A stretch of DNA of 45,809 nucleotides, from assembly GCA_042088665.1 (NCBI GenBank), contig JBELMB010000020.1, positions 1 through 45,809 of the forward strand. Reading direction: 5' to 3'. The translations under genes and the position numbers were made by a program. Below, one piece after another: positions 24,466-32,976 of the stretch; positions within the stretch are counted from its first letter, which is position 1, and every line of letters starts with the position of its first letter. The notes beneath the pieces were generated by a model. The model made no database searches. It was not told the DNA's origin and saw only the letters and a program-made list of their open reading frames with translations. This DNA comes from JBELMB01 sp042088665 (GTDB lineage Bacteria; Pseudomonadota; Alphaproteobacteria; Rhodobacterales; Rhodobacteraceae).

Positions 24466-25566
24466 TCAGGACCCGTCCAGCCGCACGGCGCGCCCCTCGC
24501 GCGCGGACAAATGTGCCGCCTGCCCCATGCGCACCGCCCATGCGCCATCTGTCAGCGTCACATCCGGTGTGCCGCCCTCCCGCACGATCGCAAGAAACTT
24601 CTGGTGCTGGTAAAACGTCGAGCCGTTGTGGTCCCCCGCCTCCAGCAGCGTCTCGTCGACGGGGATCCAGCGCGTCTGCGGTCCCTTGGGCGCGCGCGGG
24701 CTGATGACCAGCTGTGGCACCGGGGCCTCCCCCAGATCGGACGGCCAGAAACGGCCCGGACCGGGCACCAGCGCGTCGATCCGGCCCTTCCCCCCCACGG
24801 CAGAGATCTCTTCCTGATAGCGCGCGCCTTCGGCGAACATGCACAGCTCCAGCATGGCCCGCGCGCCAGAGGCAAAGTCCACGATCACATACCCATGGTC
24901 CAGCACATCCGGCACCGCGCCTTCGTATTCCTCGTCGAGGTGGTTCAGCGCCTGCCCGCCGGAGGCCATGACCTGCACCGGATCCGATTTCAGGATCAGG
25001 CGCATCAGGTCAAAGAAATGGCAGCATTTTTCGACGAAGGTTCCACCGGTCTTGTGGTTGAACCGGTTCCAGTTGCCGATCTTGTGCAGAAAGGGAAAGC
25101 GGTGTTCCCGGATGGTCAGCATCTGGATGCCGCCTGTCACGGCCTCGGCTTCGTCGATCAGCGCCGCGACGGGCGGCATGTAACGGTACTCCATCGCCAC
25201 CCAGATCGGCGCCGGATAGGTCTTTGCGATCTCGTCCAGACGCGCGCCATCTGCCGGATCGGTAAAAAGCGGTTTTTCGATCAACAGCGGCAAGGGCCGC
25301 GTCGTGGCGATTTGCGCCAGTTGATCCATGTGCAGGTGATTTGGGCTGGCAATGAGAAGGCAATCCAGCGTCTCGATCGCCAGAAGGTCGTCCACAGAGG
25401 CCACCATGCTGGCCTCGGGCGCGAGGGCCGACGCCGAGGACGCCATGCCTGCGTCCGGCTCATAAATCGCCGCCACGCAGGTATTGTCCAGAAGGGCGAT
25501 GTTGCGGATGTGCTCCTGCCCCATCATTCCGCATCCGATCAGCCCGTAATTGATCCGCCGGGTCAT
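24466..25566 (-). CDS. Gfo/Idh/MocA-family NAD-dependent protein, possible NAD-dependent glycosidase
   Basis: A 366-residue Gfo/Idh/MocA protein: Rossmann motif GCGMMG (11-16), EKP (97-99) and a C-terminal domain with TGGTFVEKCCHFFDLM (173-188), holding H183 and D186 where this family keeps catalytic residues. The start at 25566 has ggaagg upstream; a longer in-frame extension reads through the GntR end and is not natural. Members are mostly sugar dehydrogenases, but some use NAD for glycoside hydrolysis, including the described NAD-dependent sulfoquinovosidases (SqgA). It is paired with the GntR regulator and divergent from sulfo-SMO-like genes that lack a GH31 sulfoquinovosidase, which makes that role worth testing. 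The glycosidase role is inference. Confidence 0.88.
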   Translation of the reverse strand: MTRRINYGLIGCGMMGQEHIRNIALLDNTCVAAIYEPDAGMASSASALAPEASMVASVDDLLAIETLDCLLIASPNHLHMDQLAQIATTRPLPLLIEKPLFTDPADGARLDEIAKTYPAPIWVAMEYRYMPPVAALIDEAEAVTGGIQMLTIREHRFPFLHKIGNWNRFNHKTGGTFVEKCCHFFDLMRLILKSDPVQVMASGGQALNHLDEEYEGAVPDVLDHGYVIVDFASGARAMLELCMFAEGARYQEEISAVGGKGRIDALVPGPGRFWPSDLGEAPVPQLVISPRAPKGPQTRWIPVDETLLEAGDHNGSTFYQHQKFLAIVREGGTPDVTLTDGAWAVRMGQAAHLSAREGRAVRLDGS

Positions 25567-25588
25567 TCTTGTCTTCCTTCCACGAGGG

Positions 25589-26311
25589 TTATCTGAGGCG
25601 CTGCACGTAGACCGACCGATTTGGGTCGAACCAAGTGCGCGAGAATTCGATTGGGTCGGGCCTGTCGGACCAGCTGAACCGCTCGACAAAGCCGACCGTG
25701 GTGCCCGCGGGTTCGGGAAAATCCGCGGGCGTCCACGCCGGCAGCGCGCCGATGGACACGCGGTCCTCGGCCCGGGTGATCCAGAAGCCGAGCTGCTTTT
25801 GGTAATGCTGGTAGAGCGACTCCGACACGGCCGCGGGTTCGATCCGCCCGGCCGATTCGTCGAGCCAGATCTCTTCGACCGCGATGATTGTGTCATTCAG
25901 CAACCGCAGCCGTCGCACGCGGGACCCACGGGTCGCCTTGCCAAACCGCGGCAGATCCGCGGGCTTGTCCAGAAATTCGACCGAGAGGATCTGCGCCCGT
26001 GGCAGCCCGCCGCCTTCCGGCAGCTCCAGCCGGAACATGGCATAGACGGAATCGCCCTTGCCCGCCGCCCGGATGTAGTTGCCAGAGCCTTGAACACGCT
26101 CCAGCATCCCCTTCTTTTCCAGTTCCGCCAGTGCCTTCCTGAGCGTCCCGACCGAAACTTTCATCTCGCCCGCGAGGGCCCGTTCCGGCGCCAGTCGCTC
26201 ACCCGGAATAAGCCGCCCGGCCCCGATGTCGCGGATCAAAAGCTCTGCGATCTGCACGTAGACCGGCAGCGCATTGGGGTTCGAAGAAGCGGGTTTTACC
26301 GGCTGTGTCAT
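25589..26311 (-). CDS. GntR-family (HutC subfamily) transcriptional regulator
   Basis: A 240-residue regulator with an N-terminal GntR winged helix (about 15-80: PVYVQIAELLIRDI, GERLAPERALAGEMKVSVGTLRKAL) and a UTRA effector domain (about 95-240) that normally binds a sugar phosphate or other small ligand. A GTG sits immediately before the chosen ATG, so either may start translation; neither has a clear ribosome site. It precedes the Gfo/Idh/MocA gene by 22 bp and is divergent from the monooxygenase-TRAP operon. The 92-bp divergent gap holds a palindrome that is its likely operator. Confidence 0.93.
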   Translation of the reverse strand: MTQPVKPASSNPNALPVYVQIAELLIRDIGAGRLIPGERLAPERALAGEMKVSVGTLRKALAELEKKGMLERVQGSGNYIRAAGKGDSVYAMFRLELPEGGGLPRAQILSVEFLDKPADLPRFGKATRGSRVRRLRLLNDTIIAVEEIWLDESAGRIEPAAVSESLYQHYQKQLGFWITRAEDRVSIGALPAWTPADFPEPAGTTVGFVERFSWSDRPDPIEFSRTWFDPNRSVYVQRLR

Positions 26312-26337
26312 CACGTCACAGAAAAAATTGATCCCCT

Positions 26338-26353
26338 ATTGATCTACATCAAT
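26338..26353. promoter_or_regulatory. Candidate GntR operator, ATTGAT-N4-ATCAAT
   Basis: A perfect 6+6 inverted repeat with a 4-base spacer lies midway between the divergent GntR and monooxygenase genes. A further attgatc half-site occurs about 12 bp upstream. Position and symmetry suit control of both transcripts by the adjacent GntR protein. Confidence 0.55.
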
Positions 26354-26403
26354 GCGATTGGTACGCAAGGGAAAAAGCAAATCCTGAAACGGAGAGCACG
26401 CAG

Positions 26404-27558
26404 ATGACCATCGTGCCCATCACATCGCCGGATCTCGACGCTGCCGAAGTGTCCTGGTTCTCGGCGCTCTGCTCGGACGACTACCAGTTTCTGGGTGTGC
26501 CCGAGGGCGATCTGCGCTCTTCGTGGGCGCATTGCTCGGACATCGTGAAAGAGGCCGAGGCGCAGGGGTTTCGCAATATCCTGTGCCCGTCGTCCTATCA
26601 GGTCGGTCAGGACACGCTGTCCTTTGTGGCGGGCTGTGCGCCGATCACGTCGGCGATCAACCTGCTGGCCGCGGTGCGCTGTGGAGAGATGCAGCCGATC
26701 ATGCTTGCGCGCACGCTGGCGACGCTGGACCACATGCTGCAGGGGCGGCTGACGGTGAACATCATCTCGTCGGATTTTCCGGGCGAAAAGGCCCCCAGCC
26801 CGTTCCGTTACCAACGCTCCCGCGAGGTGGTGCAGATCCTCAAGCAAGCCTGGACCCGGGACGAGATCAACCACGAAGGCGAGGTCTATACCTTCAAGGG
26901 GCTGACCACCGATCCGGTGCGTCCCTACCAGACCGGCGGGCCGCTGCTGTACTTTGGCGGCTACTCCCCCGATGCGCTGAGACTCTGCGGAGAGCATTGC
27001 GACGTCTACCTGATGTGGCCCGAGGTCAAGGAACAGCTGGCAGAGCGCATGAAGGCCGTGAACGCCGTCGCAGAGGAAAACGGCCGCACGCTGGATTATG
27101 GCCTGCGGGTGCACATGATCGTGCGCGACACCGAAGCCGAGGCACAGGAATACGCCGATTACATCGTCTCGAAGCTGGATGATGACTATGGCCGGGCGAT
27201 CCGCGAGCGGGCGCTGGATTCCACGTCGCTGGGCGTGTCGCATCAGGCCAGGAACCGCGATCTTGCCGATGACTACGGCTATGTGGAACCGGGCCTGTGG
27301 ACCGGCGTGGGCCGGGCGCGGTCCGGCTGCGGCGCGGCGCTGGTCGGCTCCACCGATCAGGTCATGACCAAGATCGAAGACTACCAGAAGATGGGCATGC
27401 GTGCCTTCATCTTCTCCGGCTACCCGCATCTCGACGAGGCCCGCCATTTTGGCGCGCGCGTCCTGCCGAACCTGAAAACCTGCTCGCTGCCGCATGAATA
27501 CGGTCGCGTGCCTGCTGAAACGCCCGCGACCCCGCTGGGCAATGGAGTGCGCCGCTGA
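26404..27558 (+). CDS. LLM-class FMNH2-dependent monooxygenase, sulfoquinovose-monooxygenase-like
   Basis: A 384-residue luciferase-like monooxygenase of the alkanesulfonate monooxygenase (SsuD) group, which uses reduced flavin and oxygen to cleave a C-S bond. Visible group features are VSWFSALCSDD at the N-terminus, TLDHMLQGRLTVNIISSDFPGE, RYQRSREVVQILKQAW, and the C-terminal GRARSGCGAALVGSTDQV with IFSGYPHLDEA. It is followed, with a 1-bp overlap, by an aldo/keto reductase and then a flavin reductase. That trio is the core of the sulfo-SMO pathway (SmoC, SmoB, SmoA), in which sulfoquinovose is cut to sulfite and 6-oxo-glucose. Another sulfonate or sugar substrate remains possible. Confidence 0.88.
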   Translation: MTIVPITSPDLDAAEVSWFSALCSDDYQFLGVPEGDLRSSWAHCSDIVKEAEAQGFRNILCPSSYQVGQDTLSFVAGCAPITSAINLLAAVRCGEMQPIMLARTLATLDHMLQGRLTVNIISSDFPGEKAPSPFRYQRSREVVQILKQAWTRDEINHEGEVYTFKGLTTDPVRPYQTGGPLLYFGGYSPDALRLCGEHCDVYLMWPEVKEQLAERMKAVNAVAEENGRTLDYGLRVHMIVRDTEAEAQEYADYIVSKLDDDYGRAIRERALDSTSLGVSHQARNRDLADDYGYVEPGLWTGVGRARSGCGAALVGSTDQVMTKIEDYQKMGMRAFIFSGYPHLDEARHFGARVLPNLKTCSLPHEYGRVPAETPATPLGNGVRR

Positions 27559-28448
27559 TGGATCGCGTGACCCTGAGTGACACCCTTGACATGAGCCGCA
27601 TCGTCTATGGCATGTGGCGTGTCGCCGATGACGAAGACACCTCGCCCGCCCATGTGCAGGCCAAGATCGAAGCCTGCCTTGCGCAGGGCATCACCACCTT
27701 TGACCAGGCGGACATCTATGGCGGCTACATCGCCGAGGGCGTGATGGGCGCCGCGCTGAAGGCGGCGCCTGCGCTGCGCGACCAGATGGAGATTGTCACG
27801 AAATGTGATATCGTTGCCCCGGTCGGGCGCTATGCGGATGCGCAGGTCAAACACTACGACACCTCGCGCGCCCATATCCTGAAATCGGTGAATCTGTCCC
27901 TGTCGGAGATGGGCATCGAGTATGTGGACCTCTTGCTGATCCACCGTCCCGATCCGTTCATGGACCACCAAGAAACCGGCGCGGCACTGGACGAGGTCGT
28001 CAGCTCCGGCAAGGTGCGCAATGTCGGCGTGTCGAACTTTCGCCCCTGGGACTGGGAGTTGCTGCAATCCGGGATGCAGACGCCGCTGGTCACCAACCAG
28101 ATCGAGATCAGCCTCGCAGAGATTTCGCCCTTCACCAATGGCGACCTCGCCTTTCACCAGCGCCACGGCCAGCCGCCCATGGCATGGTCGCCGCTGGGCG
28201 GCGGCAGTCTGATGACCGGTGACAGCGCCGCGGCCAGGGTCGCGGACGAGATCGCCGCAGCGCAGGGCGTGGACCGCGCCGCCGTGGCGGTGGCCTTTCT
28301 GCTGGCGCATCCCGCGCGCATCCTGCCGGTCATGGGCACCAACAACCTGACCCGCATCAGCCGCATATCGGACGCGCTCAAGGTCGAATTGGACCGCGAG
28401 ACATGGTATCGCCTCTACGAGGCGGCCCTTGGACAGGAAGTGGCGTGA
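27558..28448 (+). CDS. Aldo/keto reductase, SmoB/YdhF-like
   Basis: A 296-residue NADPH-dependent aldo/keto reductase. The tetrad is complete: D49 and Y54 (FDQADIYGGY), K82 (IVTKCD) and H129 (LLLIHRPDP). The stretch SRIVYGMWRVADD and the C-terminal PVMGTNNLTRI are typical of the YdhF-like subgroup. In sulfo-SMO bacteria the AKR partner SmoB reduces 6-oxo-glucose, the product of the monooxygenase, to glucose; position between the monooxygenase and the flavin reductase fits that role. It overlaps both neighbours by one base, so all three are made together. Confidence 0.9.
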   Translation: MDRVTLSDTLDMSRIVYGMWRVADDEDTSPAHVQAKIEACLAQGITTFDQADIYGGYIAEGVMGAALKAAPALRDQMEIVTKCDIVAPVGRYADAQVKHYDTSRAHILKSVNLSLSEMGIEYVDLLLIHRPDPFMDHQETGAALDEVVSSGKVRNVGVSNFRPWDWELLQSGMQTPLVTNQIEISLAEISPFTNGDLAFHQRHGQPPMAWSPLGGGSLMTGDSAAARVADEIAAAQGVDRAAVAVAFLLAHPARILPVMGTNNLTRISRISDALKVELDRETWYRLYEAALGQEVA

Positions 28449-28987
28449 TGAACGCGCATGTGAACACGCATCTGGGTGGGGCCTCGATGGATATGGCGCA
28501 AAATTTCGTGCCTGCAGAGGCCGACGACCGCGCGCTGCGTGACGCCTTTGGCCGCTTTGCCACCGGCGTGACGGTGATCACCTGCATGAGCAAGGACGGC
28601 CCCGTCTGCATCACCGCCAACAGCTTTTCCTCGCTCTCGCTGGAACCTGCTCTGCTGATGTGGGCCGGGGATCGCAACTCGCGGCGCTTTCCACATTTTA
28701 TCGACAACCGTCACTTTGCCGTGCATGTGTTGTCGGCAGCGCAGGCGGATCTGTGTTTCACCTGTTCGAAAAACGCCTTTGCGCTGAAGGACATGCCCCA
28801 CAGCCTGAGCGCCGATGGCGTGCCGCTGCTGGCGGGCTGCCTCGCGCGTTTCGAGTGCACACAATTCAGCTACCACGAAGCCGGAGATCATGTCATCGTG
28901 GTGGGCAAGATTGACCGGGTTGGCATGGACAGCGGCGACGCCCTCGCCTTTTATGCCGGTTCCTTTGGTCACTTCGCGCAGACCTGA
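28448..28987 (+). CDS. Flavin reductase for the two-component monooxygenase
   Basis: A 179-residue flavin-reductase-domain protein that would supply FMNH2 from NAD(P)H to the LLM monooxygenase. The family features are LRDAFGRFATGVTVIT (about 30-45), the flavin-binding ANSFSSLSLEPALLMW stretch (58-73) and HFAVHVLSAAQ. The chosen ATG overlaps the aldo/keto reductase stop. It corresponds to SmoA in the sulfo-SMO pathway. It is followed after 60 bp, with a strong aagggagga site, by the TRAP genes. Confidence 0.92.
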   Translation: MNAHVNTHLGGASMDMAQNFVPAEADDRALRDAFGRFATGVTVITCMSKDGPVCITANSFSSLSLEPALLMWAGDRNSRRFPHFIDNRHFAVHVLSAAQADLCFTCSKNAFALKDMPHSLSADGVPLLAGCLARFECTQFSYHEAGDHVIVVGKIDRVGMDSGDALAFYAGSFGHFAQT

Positions 28988-29047
28988 GCGCGTCTCATCC
29001 GCAGGCCCCGACAAGAAGGGCCGCGACACAAAAGGGAGGATCCGCTC

Positions 29048-29677
29048 ATGGGCGGACTGTTGACGGTGCTCGCACCGATCGGTTTCGTGAACGCAGAACT
29101 GCTGCGCGTCGGCCGTGTGATCGGCGCGGCTGCGGTCGCGCTGATGGTGCTCGCGATCCTGATCCAGGTCTGGTTTCGCTATGTGCTGAACAACGCCCTG
29201 CCCTGGCCGGACGAGGCCGCGCGCTTTTGCATGATGTGGATGACCGGGCTGATGGCCCCGACGGCCTTTCGCCGTGGTGGCTTTGTCGCGATCGAGATGC
29301 TGGCCCGCTTTCTGCCGCGCACCCTCGGGCAGTTGCTCAGCCTCTTTCTGCTGACCGTCAGCATCGTGGTGCTGGTCGTCGCAGTGCAGCTTGGCTGGAA
29401 GGAAATCAACGGATTCGGCGGGCGCTTTGCCACCGCGGCGCTTTACGTGCCGTTCCAGCCGCTGGGGTTTTGTGACGGCACGCTGGGCCTGAAGGCGCCG
29501 ACCGATGGCGGCGCATGGTGCCGCGTGCCGCGCAGCTGGATGATGACCTCGCTCTTTGTCGGCGTGGTCTTGCTGACCATGGTCAACATCGAGCTGATCC
29601 TGAGGTCCGTCATCACCATGCTGGGGGGCGGCGACCGCCTGCCCGAAATCGAAGACGCCGTCGTAGGAGCTGAATGA
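29048..29677 (+). CDS. TRAP transporter small permease (DctQ type), second system
   Basis: A 209-residue small TRAP membrane subunit with four hydrophobic helices. LIQVWFRYVLNNALPWPDEAAR is the classic DctQ signature (WxDExAR variant), followed by RRGGFVAIEML. The loop between helices 3 and 4 carries an extra stretch of about 40 residues with two cysteines (GFCDG, AWCRV), longer than usual. It ends one base before the large subunit and lies in the same operon as the monooxygenase system, so its cargo is likely that pathway's substrate. Confidence 0.92.
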   Translation: MGGLLTVLAPIGFVNAELLRVGRVIGAAAVALMVLAILIQVWFRYVLNNALPWPDEAARFCMMWMTGLMAPTAFRRGGFVAIEMLARFLPRTLGQLLSLFLLTVSIVVLVVAVQLGWKEINGFGGRFATAALYVPFQPLGFCDGTLGLKAPTDGGAWCRVPRSWMMTSLFVGVVLLTMVNIELILRSVITMLGGGDRLPEIEDAVVGAE

Positions 29678-29678
29678 T

Positions 29679-31154
29679 ATGCTGGTCTGGTTTCTACCCG
29701 TCTTCCTCGTGTTTCTGCTGATTGGACTGCCGGTCTTTTTTGCGCTACTGGCCGCCCCCGGCGCGCTCCTGTTCCTGAACGGTCAGGAAAAGGACATCAC
29801 GCTGCTTTACCGCAATGTCTACAACGGCATGGACAGCTTTCCGCTGATGGCCATCCCCTTCTTCATGCTGGCCGGAGAGTTGATGAACCGCGGCGGCATC
29901 ACGGAACGCCTGGTGGAGTTCAGCCAGGCCTTGATGGGGCACCTGCGCGGCGGTCTGGCGCAAGTGAACATCCTGTCGTCGATCCTCTTTGCCGGCCTGT
30001 CCGGCTCTGCGGTGGCGGACACCTCGGCGCTGGGGTCGATGCTGGTTCCGGCGATGGAAAAAGAGGGCTACACCCGCCGCTACGCCGCCGCGATCACCGC
30101 CGCCAGTTCGGTCATCGGGCCGATCATTCCGCCCTCGGGCATCATGATCATCTACGCCTATGTCATGGGCGAAAGCGTGGCCGCGCTGTTCCTTGCCGGG
30201 ATCGTCCCCGGCATCCTCGTGGGCGTCGGCCTGATGGTCATGGTGCGCGCCACCGCGGACCGCTACAATCTGCCGCCTGCACGCCGGGTGGTGCTGACCG
30301 GCACCAAGATGGGGCCCATCGAATGGTGGGTGTCCTTTGCCCTCGCCCGGCTGAACATCGCGCTGCTGATCTGGGCCTTTGTGCCGCTGAGCGCGGACGC
30401 CTCCTCCGGTCTGAAATGGGGGGTGGCGGTGCTGGTGCTGGTGCTGGCCCATGCGCTGTTTGTCGGGCTGCGCCGCCTCGTCAACCATGATTTCCGCATG
30501 GTCTGCAAACGCGCCATGGTGCCGTTGCAGACACCGGTTCTGATCCTTGGCGGCATTCTCGGCGGTGTCTTTACCCCGACAGAAGCGGCCGCCATCGCCG
30601 TCGCCTATGCGCTGCTTGTGGGCTTTGTCATCCTGCGCAGCCTCAAGATGAAGGACATGGCGACAATCCTCACCAATGCCGGCATGACCTCTGCGGTGGT
30701 GCTGTTGTTGGTGGGCGCGGCTATGGCCTTCAAGACGGTGGTCAGCCTCAGCCATGCACCGGAGATCCTCGCCGAGATGATCCTCGGCCTGTCCGACAAC
30801 CCGCTGATCCTGCTGTTCCTGATCAACCTGCTGCTGTTCGTGGTGGGCATGTTCCTCGATGCAGGGCCGGCGATCATCATCCTCGGGCCCATCCTCGGAC
30901 CGATCTTCACTGACCTCGGCGTGGACCCGATCCACTTTGCCATCATTATGAGCGTCAACCTCACCGTGGGGCTGGCAACGCCGCCCATGGGGCTGGTGCT
31001 CTTTGTGGCGGCCGCCGTCTCAAAGGAACGGGTAGAGACCATCGCCCGCGCCATTCTGCCTTTCCTGGCCATTGAAATTGCGGTGATTTTCCTGATCACC
31101 TATGTTCCGGCCATCTCCATGACGATCCCGAGACTGACCGGGTTCGCCAATTGA
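29679..31154 (+). CDS. TRAP transporter large permease (DctM type), second system
   Basis: A 491-residue membrane transport subunit, longer than the common 430 because of an insert near residues 200-270. Typical motifs are FPLMAIPFFMLAGELMNRGGI, LFAGLSGSAVADTSALGSMLVPAM, ASSVIGPIIPPSGIMIIYA, FTPTEAAAIAVAYALLVG and GLATPPMGLVLFVAA. It pairs with the DctQ protein immediately upstream and the binding protein 30 bp downstream. Confidence 0.95.
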   Translation: MLVWFLPVFLVFLLIGLPVFFALLAAPGALLFLNGQEKDITLLYRNVYNGMDSFPLMAIPFFMLAGELMNRGGITERLVEFSQALMGHLRGGLAQVNILSSILFAGLSGSAVADTSALGSMLVPAMEKEGYTRRYAAAITAASSVIGPIIPPSGIMIIYAYVMGESVAALFLAGIVPGILVGVGLMVMVRATADRYNLPPARRVVLTGTKMGPIEWWVSFALARLNIALLIWAFVPLSADASSGLKWGVAVLVLVLAHALFVGLRRLVNHDFRMVCKRAMVPLQTPVLILGGILGGVFTPTEAAAIAVAYALLVGFVILRSLKMKDMATILTNAGMTSAVVLLLVGAAMAFKTVVSLSHAPEILAEMILGLSDNPLILLFLINLLLFVVGMFLDAGPAIIILGPILGPIFTDLGVDPIHFAIIMSVNLTVGLATPPMGLVLFVAAAVSKERVETIARAILPFLAIEIAVIFLITYVPAISMTIPRLTGFAN

Positions 31155-31184
31155 ACTGAGCTTACATAACAGGGAGTCCCAAAC

Positions 31185-32249
31185 ATGCTCAAAACTATGC
31201 TGAAATCCGCAGCGCTGGTGGCCTTGGTCGCCGGGTCCGCTGTCTCGGTCCAGGCGCAGGACATCATGCTCCGCGCGACGGCCAACTCCAACGAGAACGA
31301 CGAAGACTATGACGGTCTGATCGTTTTCAAGAACTACGTCGAGGCAGCCTCGAACGGTGCCATCGGTGTGGAACTCTTCATCGGCACGCAGCTTTGCTCC
31401 AACGGGCAGGAATGCCTGCAGGGCGTGGCCGAAGGCCAGATCGACGTGGTGATCCAGACGTCTGGCGGCACCTCGGGCATCTTCCCCTTCGTGCAGGTTC
31501 TTGACCTGCCCTACCTGATGGCCGATGACCGCGTCGCGGAAAGCGTGCTGGCCAATGGCTCGGGCTTTATCACCACCATGCAGGAAATGGTGTCGGAATA
31601 CAGCCAGGGCGCCGTGCGCCTGATGACCATCGGCAACACCGGTGGCTGGCGCAACTTTGCCAACACGCAGCGCCGTGTGGCAGAGCCCGCCGACATGGAC
31701 GGCCTGAAGATCCGGACCGTTGTGGCCGACCTGCCGCAGGAGCTGGTCAAGGCACTTGGCGCCTCCCCGACCCCGATTCCGTGGCCGGAGCTCTTCACCT
31801 CCTTCCAGACCGGCGTTGTCGAAGGCTCCAAGAACGGCATCACCGACATCATGAACATGAAGTTCCCCGATGCCGGCCTGAAGTACGTGACCCTCGACGG
31901 CCACGCCTACATGGGCGCTCTGTGGTTCATGAACAACGAAAAGTTCATGTCCCTCTCGCCAGAGCTGCGCACGGTCGTGGTTGACGGCTTCTACCAGCTG
32001 CAGCAGGCCACCTTTGCCTCGCCGAAGCGCAAGTCGATCCAGGCCTATGCCGACTTCGTGGCCGAGGGCGGCGATCTCTACGTGCCGACCCCGGATCAGA
32101 AGGCCGCCTTCAAGGAAGCCGCGACCCCGGTCTACGACTGGTTCAAGCAGAACGTGGACGGTGGCGAGGCCGCATTTGACGCGCTGGTGAGCGCCGTGGC
32201 CGAAGCCGAGGGCGCGATCAACGCGACCCGTATGACCGACACGAAGTAA
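31185..32249 (+). CDS. TRAP transporter substrate-binding protein (DctP type), second system
   Basis: A 354-residue DctP-family periplasmic protein with a normal Sec signal (MLKTMLKSAALVALVAG, cleavage near VQA-QD). It keeps the family arginine usually contacting a substrate acid group in DGLKIRTV, so the cargo is probably an anion; a sulfonate or carboxylate would fit. Other motifs are EGQIDVVIQTSGG, GNTGGWRNFAN and TSFQTGVVEGSKNG. An aggga ribosome site precedes the ATG. It ends the operon, followed by a strong terminator. Confidence 0.94.
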   Translation: MLKTMLKSAALVALVAGSAVSVQAQDIMLRATANSNENDEDYDGLIVFKNYVEAASNGAIGVELFIGTQLCSNGQECLQGVAEGQIDVVIQTSGGTSGIFPFVQVLDLPYLMADDRVAESVLANGSGFITTMQEMVSEYSQGAVRLMTIGNTGGWRNFANTQRRVAEPADMDGLKIRTVVADLPQELVKALGASPTPIPWPELFTSFQTGVVEGSKNGITDIMNMKFPDAGLKYVTLDGHAYMGALWFMNNEKFMSLSPELRTVVVDGFYQLQQATFASPKRKSIQAYADFVAEGGDLYVPTPDQKAAFKEAATPVYDWFKQNVDGGEAAFDALVSAVAEAEGAINATRMTDTK

Positions 32250-32271
32250 ACCGACGTACTCACACGAGGAA

Positions 32272-32302
32272 GGCGCGCGTGGGCAACCACGTGCGCCTTT
32301 TT
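32272..32302 (+). terminator. Rho-independent terminator of the monooxygenase-TRAP operon
   Basis: An 11-bp stem (32272-32282 with 32287-32297, one G-U pair) closes a GCAA loop and is followed by TTTTT. It lies 22 bp after the binding-protein stop and just before the convergent GNAT gene. Confidence 0.92.
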
Positions 32303-32312
32303 CATGGCGGGT

Positions 32313-32747
32313 TCAGGGATCCAGCGCGCCGTCCCAATCGTAGATAACGACGTCTTCGGTCTCTCTGGCGCCCAGCGCGCGATAGAGCGCGCGGGCTGGG
32401 GCGTTGTCGGTTTCCGTCGCCAGCCAAATGCCCTCGCAGCCGCGATCACGTGCCACGGCGATCAACTGCCTGCACAGCGTTGTGCCGAGCCCGCGACGAC
32501 GCAGGGCAGCAGACACCTCGACCTCGTTCACGAAGAAAGCCGGCGGCTTGTCGGGGTGCAGCAGGACGGTGCCTGAAGCGAAGCCGACGACAGAGTCGCC
32601 CCGGCAGGCAAACACCAGTTCATGGCCCGGATCCTGCACGAAGGCGGCCAGTTGCTCCGGGTCGACGGCCTTGTCGAACACCTCGGCCGTGGCAAGCTGC
32701 GCCATGGTGCGCGCATCGAGGCGGTGCAGGGTACAGGGCAGTGTCAT
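32313..32747 (-). CDS. GNAT-family N-acetyltransferase
   Basis: A 144-residue GNAT acetyltransferase that would use acetyl-CoA on an unknown amine. The acetyl-CoA loop is visible as VSAALRRRGLGTTLCRQLI (about 83-101), after the core strand FFVNEVEV, and the C-terminal NAPARALYRALGA is typical. I chose the ATG giving MTLPCTLHR because upstream in-frame codons lack conservation-like features. It is convergent with the TRAP operon and has no obvious partner. Confidence 0.88.
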   Translation of the reverse strand: MTLPCTLHRLDARTMAQLATAEVFDKAVDPEQLAAFVQDPGHELVFACRGDSVVGFASGTVLLHPDKPPAFFVNEVEVSAALRRRGLGTTLCRQLIAVARDRGCEGIWLATETDNAPARALYRALGARETEDVVIYDWDGALDP

Positions 32748-32976
32748 GGCGGCAGGCTTGCACCTGCCGAGGCATCGGACAAGCCCTCGCGGATCAGAGT
32801 GCCCACCCTTGGTCGGCGATTGACGAAACACAGGCTATCGTGGTTCGGCCCGCGCCTGTGCCTTTTCCGCCACCCTCGACGGGTTTGCGAAAAATCGTTG
32901 ATGCGTCATCCTTGCCTGTCCCGCGGCAGCAATGCCACCTTTTGTTGCGATCGTATTTTGAACACGAGGAGACTTC

